From Galerina marginata (Eukaryota > Basidiomycota > Agaricomycetes > Agaricales > Galerinaceae), in contig JAECYW010000001.1 of assembly GCA_023014335.1 (NCBI GenBank), positions 558,001 to 622,000 on the forward strand: a stretch of 64,000 bases of DNA. The letters are read 5' to 3'. The notes under the pieces are model-generated. The model searched no databases and was not told the DNA's origin. It saw only the letters and a program-made list of their open reading frames with translations. The stretch's first letter is position 1; every line of letters starts with the position of its first letter. This document shows, piece by piece, positions 20,612 to 29,700 of the stretch. The position numbers and the translations under genes are program-made.

Positions 20612-21205
20612 TACCTGATGTCTTCAACTAGCGGCATAGGCTGAACCCATACCAGCGAAGGAAATAAGCGGATGCGGGGATAAGGCCCCCAACCGACGGA
20701 ACAAATGAATGAACCGCTGCACAAGCCAAAAGTGCAGCTACCATTCGAGATATGGGCCGCAGGGTAACCACCGGTCGTAGTGAATGCAACCGGGTACGAA
20801 ACGTGAAGAACACGTGGAACATCACCACCCCGTCCTCGGCCTGTCAACCTCGTCTGAAGGAGGGATTGGACCTCCCCCAACCGACGCAACCCAGGAGAAG
20901 GTATCAAGGCCTCTCTGAGCAGCGAGCCCGCGCTGCGATGAGTGCAAGGAAGTATCAAGGGCCCGCTTTGCCATAGCAATCGAGTCCGTGAATATAGCGA
21001 CGTGCCTGCATTGCCGCCTGGTGGCGGCCTCGATGGCACGGCAGATGGCCGACATTTCCGCGTCGGGCGCGGTAGTGCGACCCACAAGCCATCTGAAGTG
21101 ATCAACTTCAACGCCTTGTGAAAAGATGACCCCAGCCGCGACGGACTGAGTGGCCCAATTGGGATTGACGTTCACGTACACGTACACGCTAGCGTCGGTC
21201 CCAAT
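20612..21205 (-). pseudogene. LINE2 RNase H domain and truncated end
   Basis: Minus-strand frame with VYVNVNPNWATQSVAAGVIF, APDAEMSAICRAIEAATRR and VAIFTDSIAMAKRALD, the Asp/Glu/Asp blocks of RNase H1-like domains carried by I/Tad1 LINEs. The last block runs directly into sequence equivalent to the 3' UTR of the sister fragment (ALIPSPGLRR), so the end of RNase H and the CCHC knuckle have been deleted near 20940. On the other side the frame is cut by the MITE at 21206. Confidence 0.8.
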
Positions 21206-21525
21206 TAGGCAATGACACGGGTAAACCCGCGGGTATCGCGCCAGCAACCCGTACCCTACCCGTGGCATAACCCTACCCGCAACCCTACGGGTTTACCCAT
21301 CAAAACAAGCCCAAAAATGTCCAAATCGGCCCAGAAATGAAGAAGATACAGCCAATTTCGATGAATTTTGCGAATTTGGCTGTATCTCCCTCAGTTTTGG
21401 TCCAAAAATTATGTTTTTAGGCTCGTTTGAAAGCTCGCGGGTAGGGCTATCATAACCCGTACCCTATTTGTGCGGTACCCCAACCCGCAACCCGCCGGGG
21501 TTACCCCAACCCCTGCCATTGCCTA
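21206..21525. mobile_element. hAT-like MITE, 320 bp, 8-bp TSD
   Basis: Begins TAGGCAATG and ends CATTGCCTA, a 9-bp perfect terminal inverted repeat. It is flanked by GTCCCAAT on both sides (21198-21205 and 21526-21533), an 8-bp duplication as made by hAT transposases. The interior has repeated ACCCG/CGGGT words (for example GGGTAAACCCGCGGGT near 21219 and CGGGTAGGG near 21440) and no reading frame. The assignment to hAT follows from the 8-bp duplication and is not proven by the tips alone. Confidence 0.9.
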
Positions 21526-22049
21526 GTCCCAATGCAAACACCCCCTTCATCCCACATGAACATGTCAAAGATGAAGTCGAGGCAATAATTGAAATCTCTG
21601 TCCTCGTCGAGCGGGGCTAGAGATTCCTCGAAGGTGACTCGCGACCAATAACGATCGCAGAATCGATGGCCTGGCCGGGCATGTGAAGCCATAGGCTCCA
21701 AACGCTCGGTCAGGATGGGGAGTTTCTTGACGATCTCCAAAATAGGACCCTTCGTGTTCAGCTTTTGACAGCGGGACATTGAATGGTAGGAGAGGGGGTG
21801 AGGCATAGCCTTGCCCAACATGTGTCCGGCCAATAAGGACCGAACGGGATGAGTCTCCAAGAGGGTACCAACGCGCAAGATTGCGTGGTAGTTAAGCCTC
21901 TCAAGGAGAAGATGGAAGGGAAGAGGCCGGCGAGGGCCTCGACACCGGGACCGGGGGACGTAGAAAACGCACCTGTAATCCAGAGAGCAGCCTTATGCTG
22001 CATCTGACCCAAAAGCTTCAAGGCGCCCTTGCAGCGGGCGCCTTCGAAG
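21526..22049 (-). pseudogene. LINE2 reverse transcriptase thumb/connection part
   Basis: Minus-strand frame from FEGARCKGALKLLGQMQHKA through ALWITGAFSTSP and onward, matching the region after the RT thumb where LINEs carry the QR-x-ALWITGAF-like block. It is cut at 22049 by E and at 21525 by the MITE. The left-edge copy (positions 1-130) has the same stretch uninterrupted at the E site. Confidence 0.75.
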
Positions 22050-22501
22050 ACTTGGTCAGAGGCCATTGCTGCGCATGGCAAAAACAAGTTCTTACTTTCA
22101 AGGTGAGTCTGACTATAAATAACTTGGTCAGAGGCCATTGCTGCGCATGGCAAAAACAACTTCTTACTTTCAAGGTAAGTCATAAATAGAGGTTAAATAA
22201 GTAAATAATGCATAGTCCGCTCAAATCTGAACCGATTGGGATGATCTTATACTCAAAAAAAGCAGAAAAATAAGGCGGTTCTAACAAGCCCAAAACGGCC
22301 TGGTCATGTGACCAGGAAGGCCCTGATTTTTACGAATTTTTTGATACCAAGATCATAAAAATTGGCCCAGTAATGGCTGAGATATGAAAACCATGCAGGG
22401 TCACTATATGAGTGGGAGAATTTCGAATGATTGCGTTAGAAACCATTTCTGCCTGCTATGCAGGCCGGAAAACAAGTTCTTTTACTACGTAAGAACTTGT
22501 A
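22050..22501 (+). mobile_element. E element, truncated 72-bp copy plus complete copy
   Basis: A 72-bp 5' end of E (22050-22121) is followed by a complete 380-bp copy (22122-22501). On the minus strand the flanking LINE sequence reads GGTT then CTTCGAAGG. The uninterrupted LINE1 paralogue has GGTACTTCGACGG. The two align without gap or duplication, so E went in cleanly. Confidence 0.95.
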
Positions 22502-24517
22502 AACCAGAGACGATACCCATAGGTAGCTATGGGCACCACGCAAGATCAGTAAAGGAGCCTCTTTTCAGTAGGCTCCAAACCGCAAGTGGATGAACCAAGC
22601 ATCCTCATGGCTTTCACCAATGAAAATGCCTTGGTCGAGTAGAATCTCACATGCTCGTGAAAAGTGAGCTTGCGGTCAAAAAAGAAACCCAAGTACCACC
22701 AAAACGGCTTGGGCTTCAAGGGAGTCGCTCCAGTGAACGGGGCATAGCCCAGATCAATTGAAGGATTGTAATCCGAGTGCGACCTGTCGAAGTGATAAAT
22801 CTCCGACTTGTCGTGCTTGAGGACAAGAGCAAACTGAGTAAACAGTTCAAAAATAACCTTGTAAGCTTTTTTGAGGAGCAAACAATTTATGTCGAGCAAC
22901 TTTGACTGCACAATGAGTGTACCATCGTCGACATAGGAAAGGAGCCAGCATTTATTGCGATGCTGCTCGAAGAGACGCATTATGGGCACCAACGTAAGAG
23001 CCGACAGAACAGGTGATAGAGCAGAACCCTGCCCCACCCCCACGTCTGCAGACCGATGTGGAGAAACGAAGGCGTTCCACGCGTACTGAGTGGAACGGCC
23101 GACAAGGTAAGAAGCAAAGAAATTCACCACATTTGGTGGAAATCCCTGCTTGGCAAGCACAGCCAATAAAACATTGTGGTTTATCAACGGAAAGAATTGG
23201 GCCAGATCAAATGCCAAGACGCTTGTTTTAAGTCCCTTAGCCCACCCAGCGCGCACGATGTGCATTAGGTAGAGGCCAGCATCCTCAGTGGAGCGCTGCC
23301 GAACGCCCCCAACCTGATTTGGATGAAAAACATCAAATTTGACAGCGTCAAACTGAATGCGATTCGAGATCATCTTCTCAATAAGTTTCCCCAAAGTATT
23401 CAAAAGCACTATTGGCCTGAACGACTTTGGGGTGGAATAGGAAGGCTTGCCGGGTTTCGGAATGATAACCGACAGCGAGTCCTTAAAGGCGGAGGGCCAG
23501 TGCGAATGCTCGAGGCATCCATTGGCGATCCGGAGGAAGAGGTCGGCAGCGCCGCCTTCTGATTTAACAAACCACTTCAGGTGTGCCCAACTGATGTGGT
23601 CAGGGCCTGGAGCGGATCTGCTCGAGCACGCGGAGAGAGCCTCCGTGAGTTCGAACATGGAAAAGGGAACCCAATCCCTAACCGGCATGGCGGGGATTTG
23701 GTCCAAAGGAGAGAGATCATACTCCTGGCCAGAGGCCGAGTTATACGTACCGTGGAGGGCGTCCCAAAGGGAATCAAGAGAGATACACGGGGCTCCCTGG
23801 TAAGAGAGAGCCTCGCAGGCAGGTAATGTGCGCTTCTGGGTCCAATTCATCAGATCCCAGGGGCGTTTGTTGGAGTATGCAATATCAACGATGCGTTCCT
23901 CGAAGAATTTGCATTTCACCTCTTTGCAGAGTTTGCGGAAAGACTTCCAATCATGCCTCAAAAGAGAGGCACAATAGGTAGCCAGGGATTCGGCACACTC
24001 GGGAGTCCACCAAGAGGAGGACCGGGAGGTGACAGATTTTGGCTTCGAGAAGCGATTGAACGCCTCTGCGAAGATCTCAGCAACGGTGTTAGCCGCGGCT
24101 TCAACGAGTTCCGGAGAGGTGAGATCTGTGATTGGGAGACCCCAGATCTGCGCAAGAATGCCAGTCAGGTATTGATGCTGATCGACGAGCGGTACCGATC
24201 TTTTACCGGCATCTAACCGGGAAGATCTGATGGGGACAAAAGTGCTAATCGGCACATGGTCTGATTGCATCTTAAGTTCCGGTTCAAGGCATGTCGTGAG
24301 AGACACAGCTTGAGCCGGCGGAACGAACACCAGATCGATGACCGACGGTCTGAGATCTGGATTGTGCGAAATGAAAGTCGGTCCCGGGTTGCTAGGAATA
24401 GCTAACTCGAGGCCAAGGGAAGCTGCTGTGTCTAGCAGAGAAATAGCCGTCGTGCCGTGAGAGCGGCAGTCAGGATCCCACTCTGAAGAGTGACAGTTGA
24501 AGTCCCCGCCCATGTAA
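22502..24517 (-). pseudogene. LINE2 endonuclease C-terminus and reverse transcriptase
   Basis: About 660 residues in one open frame. The endonuclease end is visible as YMGGDFNCHSSEW, PSVIDLVFVPP and SDHVPISTFV. The RT follows with SFRPIVLLNTLGKLIEKMI, HPNQVGGVRQRSTEDAGLYL, SVLAFDLAQFFPLINH (first catalytic Asp), VGVGQGSALSPVLSALTL and LLSYVDDGTLIV (catalytic YVDD box). The catalytic residues look intact. The frame is bounded by E on both sides: the E at 24518-24902 separates it from the endonuclease N-terminus, and the one at 22050-22501 cuts the thumb. Confidence 0.95.
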
Positions 24518-24902
24518 ACTTGGTCAGAGGCCATTGCTGCGCATGGCAAAAACAAGTTCTTACTTTCAAGGTGAGTGCGACTATAAATAAAGGTTAAATA
24601 AGTAAATAATGCATAGTCCGCTCAAATCTGAAGCTATTGGGATGATCTTATACTCGAAAAAAGCAGAAAAATGAGGCGGTTTTAACAAGCCTAAAACGGC
24701 CTGGTCACGTGACCAGGAAGGCCCTGATTTTTACGAATTTTTTGATACCAAGATCATAAAAATTGGCCCAGTAATGGCTGAGATACAGAAACCATGCAGG
24801 GTCACTATATGAGTGGGAGAATTTCCAACCATTGCGTTTGGAATGTTTTCTGCCTGCTATGCAGGCCGGAAAACAAGTTCTTTTACTACGTAAGAACTTG
24901 TA
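24518..24902 (+). mobile_element. E element splitting the LINE2 endonuclease
   Basis: A complete 385-bp copy with both terminal hairpins and the CCTGGTCACGTGACCAGG palindrome near 24700. The minus-strand flanks read CCTATGGT and TTACATGGGC. The uninterrupted paralogue at about 2145 reads CTCGTTTACATGGGC, so joining the flanks restores the site with nothing duplicated. Confidence 0.95.
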
Positions 24903-25348
24903 ACCATAGGCGGGAGAGAGTTGGCTTTCTCAGCAAGGAGCTTGATAGCCGTATGTTCAGCATCTGAGTAAACACCCATAATGTTAAAGATATGCTTTCC
25001 CGAGTAAAGGGAAAGCAGGACAATATCGCGACTGTCAATAAGATCACGTTGCAGAGAAGGCCGAAGCAGCCCAAGCCCTTTGTTCACAAAAGCAATACAA
25101 CGGGGGGATACTCCTGCGGGCTGGGGGCAAAACACTGGAATCCAATCCGGATGATTTGCAGTCCCAATAACATCATCACCCTCTTTCGAAACGGTGCTGG
25201 GAGCTTGTCTTACAATACGCCAGGGCGGTTCTTGGACAAAGATTATGTCGTATATTTCAACAAGCGTGGACAGGCATACATCGAGTGCTAATGAGTTCTT
25301 AGCTACGTTGTACGAAAGTACTCTAATCTCGTCGGGTGTCCTTGGCAT
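24903..25348 (-). pseudogene. LINE2 endonuclease N-terminus
   Basis: Minus-strand frame from PRTPDEIRVLSYNVAKNSLA (Asn of the first endonuclease block) through YDIIFVQEPPW (the Gln-Glu catalytic block) to IMGVYSDAEHTAIKLLAEK. These are the first blocks of the AP-endonuclease-like domain that nicks target DNA. The LINE is truncated a few codons before this, at the Copia junction. Confidence 0.9.
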
Positions 25349-26048
25349 CCCGACGACTCTCATCAACATCGCACGAATGAAGAACGTACCTTATCGCGAG
25401 GCCGTTGGCTCGCTGATGTACACGTCTATGGGCACGCGACCCAATATCACATTTGCGACAAGCACCGTCGCACAGTTCATGGACAACCCAGGATGGATTC
25501 ACTGGGAGGCCGTCAAGCGAATTTTTTGGTACCTGAAGGGCACGAGGGATTTAGAGTTGACATATGGAGGGGAAGTCGCAAATCTTGTGGGATTTGTGGA
25601 TGCGGATGGGGCATCGCAGGACCATAGACGAGCGATTTCGGGCTATGTGTTCATGGTGGATGGAGGAGCAGTGTCATGGTCGTCGAAGAAGCAGGAGTTG
25701 GTAACGCTGTCAACAACCAAGGTGGAGTATGTTGCGGCTACTCACGCTGCCAAGGGAGCTGCGTGGCTGCGCCGACTTATCGCCGAAATCTTCGGACCAC
25801 TCACCCAGCCTACCACACTCTATGGCGACAACCAGTCTGCTATCGCGCTCGCTCACGGAGGACACTATCACACATGCACCAAACATATTGACATCCACTA
25901 CCACTTTATTCGGTATATTGTCAAGGCTGGCTCCATCAAATTGATCTATTGTCCGACCGACGAGCAAACCGCCGATACTTTGACGAAGGCACTACCGAGC
26001 GCAAAAGCCAAGCACTTCGCAAATGCAATGGGACTTCGTGCGGTTTGA
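25349..26048 (+). pseudogene. Copia RT C-terminus and RNase H piece
   Basis: Resumes after the LINE with PYREAVGSLMYTSMGTRPNI and TVAQFMDNPGWIHWEAVKR (family VGSLMYL-x-x-x-TRPD and F-x-x-PG-x-x-HW-x-A-x-R). The RNase H blocks follow: GFVDADGASQDHRRAISGY, then KKQELVTLSTTKVEYVAAT (first Glu of the SxE-x-E-Y block), LYGDNQSAIALA, and CTKHIDIHYHFIRY. It ends with LTKALPS and a stop at 26046-26048, just before the polypurine tract and LTR. The RNase H acidic residues Asp, Glu and Asp are all present. The frame is open from the LINE junction to the stop. Confidence 0.9.
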
Positions 26049-26055
26049 GGGGAAG

Positions 26056-26370
26056 TGTTGAGATAAATTGATGGGCGCCTCGATGGCTCCCCAATAAAGG
26101 CACATACTTAGCCACTATTTTATTACCTGTAGATATTACTTTACTTTGCTTCACTTCATCCCCTCGCATACTCGCTTGCCTGCACCATATTGTCGATTCC
26201 CTCCCGTCTTATTTTCCTATCTACTTGTAGTTACCTGTGGGCTCTACCAGACTCTCTGTATATAAAGCTACCTACTTGTTAATCCAATCCCCAGTTTGTT
26301 ATCCGACTATCTACGTTCAATACGGTCTGGTCCTGGTCTTTTTCCAGTCTTGCAACTGGACTTCAAAACA
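26056..26370 (+). repeat. Copia 3' LTR
   Basis: Starts TGTTGAGATAAATTG immediately after the polypurine tract GAGGGGAAG and ends CTTCAAAACA, 315 bp. It contains TATATAAAGC near 26259, a promoter-like box, and C/T-rich stretches as in other Copia LTRs. No second copy is seen in the window, so the end at 26370 is judged from the CA terminus and the start of E-derived sequence. Confidence 0.75.
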
Positions 26371-26374
26371 CTAA

Positions 26375-26500
26375 ATGCAGGCCGGAAAACAAGTTCTGTT
26401 ACTACATGAGAACTTGTAATTTCTATTGTCTGTGTTAGAAACCATTTCTTCCTGCTATGCAGGCCAGAAAACAAGTTCTTGTACTATGTAAGAACTTGTA
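26375..26500 (+). mobile_element. Two E 3'-end fragments
   Basis: Two copies of only the last 45-65 bp of E, each containing the GGCCGGAAAAC (or GGCCAGAAAAC) block and the terminal ACAAGTTCT...AGAACTTGTA stem, separated by a short spacer. They are more diverged than the other copies, so they are older insertions or remnants. Confidence 0.75.
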
Positions 26501-26504
26501 ACTG

Positions 26505-26654
26505 AGCATTGGGTTCCCAATTTTCCCTCTTCAGTTTCCTGCTAGATGAGTTTAGATAGATTAGATTAGATCACTGCATTTAATAAATTAACTCTAGTTT
26601 CCTGCTAGTTCTCTGGTTCCAATTCCAGCATCCCAGACTTTAGTTGCCCTTACA
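26505..26654 (+). repeat. Diverged partial Gypsy LTR, opposite orientation
   Basis: The reverse complement of the outer 150 bp of the Gypsy LTR can be followed block by block: AGCATTGGGTTCCCA, TTAGATAGATTAGATTAGATC, TTTCCTGCTAG and AGTTGCCCTTACA. It has many substitutions relative to the 9037 and 18467 LTRs and is truncated at the left by E fragments. It is a remnant of an older member of the family. Confidence 0.8.
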
Positions 26655-26789
26655 CCTTGCATACTTAAAAAAAGCAAGCCTAACTCAACAAGGAAGCTCA
26701 AAAGTTCCTACAAAACAAGGCAAAGTTAAATACCAGCCAAAAACCTTCAATTAACAAACAACAGAATAACAAAACAGCATAAAACAAGC

Positions 26790-29700
26790 CTAGAGAATAT
26801 TATTCCCATGAAGAGGTGTGCTTGTACGGGTATCAAGTCTTCTAATCTCCTTTTCTAGCTTTTCAAAACCATTCTGACCACCAGAATCTCTAGTCCCACG
26901 TGCACTGTGCTTGTCAAACAGATAGGTCAGAAGATTTTTCTTCTCATCTGCAAGCCCATCAAGAAGAGCAAAAAGGTGAGTTTCATCATGAAGAACAAGC
27001 TGGGCTGCAATAATAGATGCTGCAGCTGATTCTCGTACAATGAGAGATGATTTATCATTCAGGGCCTAAGAAAAAGCAACAGATGGAATGAGACATCTGC
27101 CAAAACAGAATCATATTAAACAGAACCCACATTAATCAGAGTTGTCTTCAAACGAGGGAGTTCTTCTTCTGCAATCTCAGCAGGTAAATGCAAAATAAAT
27201 TTCCCCAGAGCCATAAGACCAAAAGCATAACTTGCTGCCTTTATTTCTTCACCTTCTGGAGAAGGTGGTGGTTCAGAGTAAAACACCTTCAGGCTGGCAT
27301 GCATTGTTGTCAGGCCATAGACAGGATCTATTTTGGATGTGAGTTTATCTCGTATGGCATTTGTGCCTTCAAGCACCTGAAAAAGGTGTAATTAGAGACA
27401 GAGGTTACAGGTAGCCATTGAAGCTTACATTGAGCTTGTTACAGTAACGGACATCAAGTATCAATGAGAATAACTCTCCTTCCTTGCCTTCTAGATGTGT
27501 TGATTGGCTTTCTAGAATTTCCCATACAACAATTAGCCCATAAGCAAGCTCCTCCTCGGTCTGTTTGCATATTGTGAGTGATTTATCCATTCTGTGGGTG
27601 AACAGGCTTACCCGGTTTGGTTCCAAATACTTGATTAAAGCATGAAAAAATCTATCAAAGGTTTTATCTTTCTCCCAAATGTCAAGATGCAAGGTTGGAA
27701 TAGAATTGGAAGGGGCTAATGGCGTCGGGCTGCTAGGATGACCACCAGAACTCAAAGAAGGTGAGGGTAGATCCGTGCTCGAATTCTCCATACAGATTAC
27801 CGCCAATCGTTTCAACGTTGCTACGCTGGCATTGCCGCAAGCCAACTCAGATATAAGACTATCAAGTTCTTCCGAAAGTGGAAGAGAAGTAGTGGACTTT
27901 GCGGACATAGCCTCTGCAAGCACTATGGAACAATTAGTCTGGGAATAAAGCTTGCTATCGATGTTAACTTACAAACTTTCCGTTTCAGCCACCAGCCATT
28001 GTCTTGTTTTTGGTTCTGGAGGACATCCAACAAAGACGGTGATTTGCCGTTCCGTCCAGGCGTGTCCACGAAAAGAGCTGCCTGCCTCATGACAACAGAC
28101 GCCCTATTGTTTGGAGTTACAGGAACAGGCTTACCGCGGTGCAGCGGAAGAGTTGCCGTTTTGGTCTTCGACTTGTAGGTGGCATGTCCATGCCCGTTGG
28201 TACTTTTGAGGAGCAAAGGATGAATTGAAGAAAGGGGGGTCGAGCCGTCGTCGTCGGGTTCAACAAGTTCGAGCAGCCTCTCAGCAGCACTCTCCGCCTG
28301 CTCTGCTCGTGCACGCAAAGCATCTTCTACTACAGGTTGATCTGTTGCCAAATCCGATATCGAACCCGAGGAAAGTGCGTTGGATACAGAACCCGTTGGA
28401 GCCCGGTCAGAGACGGGTGATAGCGTTGGACTTTTGTTCGACTTCGAAACGGGATGCACAGGAGGATATATTTCGAACGGGGCGGAGAAGGACATTAAAT
28501 TCAATGATCCTTCGTCATCCGAATCAGTGTCTTCAGGAATAGGGACGGTTTGCGCCATTAGAAGATCATCATCATCTTGACCAAAAACATGAGATGAAGA
28601 ACGACGAGGCGCCGTGCCATCCGAAGGAGTTGACCGGCTAGGCGGTAATCTGGCGGGAAGAGCGATAGGTAGAACCTTACGCACAGCCGCGCTTGCACCT
28701 GCCAATGGAGAGGATAACCGGCGCCGTGCACCTTGATCAGACAAGGATGGTGATGCAGATCTTTCATCCTTATCAGAGCTGCCTGATGGCGTCCGGATGT
28801 GAGATGTACCAGTTACGCCAGGCCTCGTCAGGTTGACAGAAACAGCTCGGCGTGACGGTGATGTTGATGCTCTTTGCGGCGATGCCGGGCGCACCGTAGA
28901 ACTTCGGGGAGATGTACTTGGCGAGCCAGCCCGCCGCGGAGCCGCTGAATACGACGCAGAGGTAGCCTGGTGACGGAGAGTTGGAGGGGCTGTGGCGATG
29001 GCCTTCGCTTTCGCTCGACTAGCAGCAATAGCAGCAGCGACACTTGACTTCTTGGTAACTTGCGGTGTGGAAGGAGGTAAAATAACTTGCAAATTTGGCT
29101 TAGGACAGGTTTTTTCGAGTTGTTTCCGTGCAACTATATCCAAGCTTTCCAGGACGGTCTGTCCACGATCTTTCCATATGTCTTCGAACACCCAGAAGAG
29201 GGACCGGGCTGATTCCCTAACCGCAGGACTCGCATCCGCTAAAGCTCGCTTCAACGACTTTTCTAAGATCTCTAAAGTGTTTGACCCGTCGATGGCATTC
29301 TTGGACCGATGTCCATGTGTCTCGAGATAAAACTTAAGGTGTCCAACAACAAAAGCTCGTGCTTGAATGGTTTTTTCTTGAAGGGTCTGCCAGAGCAGAG
29401 GAATAACGAGCCTTGGTTGAGGAGACGTGTGTGTCAGGACTACTGTGACAGCAGCCTGAGATTGTTGAGCGGTGATCTTTTTGGTAAAACCACCCATCTT
29501 TAAGAGGTTGGTCAGTAAAACCTCACAATGAGGATCTAGAATGGGTCCCAGAGATACTGCCAATTCAACGTAAAGTAGACAGGTGTTAACAGCCACGGTC
29601 GTTCGTAGACTGGCGAGCTATAATAAAGAAGTATTAGATTGAATAGTCACATTTTGAAATGAGATCACCGTTTTTGTTGACCACTGAATAAAGCCGTCCT

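Larger units (their letters stand above)
19313..25348 (-). mobile_element. LINE retrotransposon (EN-RT-RNase H), 5'-truncated, LINE2
   Basis: Inserted in the Copia RT with a perfect 15-bp target duplication (CCCGACGACTCTCAT at 19298-19312 and 25349-25363) and a poly(T) run at 19313, so the element reads on the minus strand and ends in poly(A). Coding order on the minus strand is AP-like endonuclease, RT and RNase H. This domain set and the C-terminal zinc knuckle of its sister fragment fit the I/Tad1 type of fungal LINE. It is 5'-truncated, has no ORF1, and carries two E insertions, a hAT-like MITE and a TIR element. The 3' UTR shows a deletion that removed the zinc knuckle. Confidence 0.95.
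8663..26370 (+). mobile_element. Ty1/Copia retrotransposon, 5'-truncated, split by Gypsy and LINE
   Basis: Three plus-strand pieces (8663-9036, 18816-19312, 25349-26048) read in order as Copia reverse transcriptase and RNase H, followed by a polypurine tract (TTGAGGGGAAG) and a 3' LTR at 26056-26370. The gap between pieces 1 and 2 is exactly the Gypsy insertion, and that between pieces 2 and 3 is exactly a LINE insertion. Both have perfect target duplications, so the three pieces were once contiguous. No integrase, protease, gag or 5' LTR is found to the left, so the 5' half is missing or moved. Confidence 0.9.

Noticed and set aside
22122..24902. E as a mobile intron (introner)
   Set aside because: A GT is available at one side and AG at the other, but splicing there removes bases of the host codon (one in one case, two in the other) and shifts frame. 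Copies also occur in both orientations relative to host frames and in non-coding DNA.
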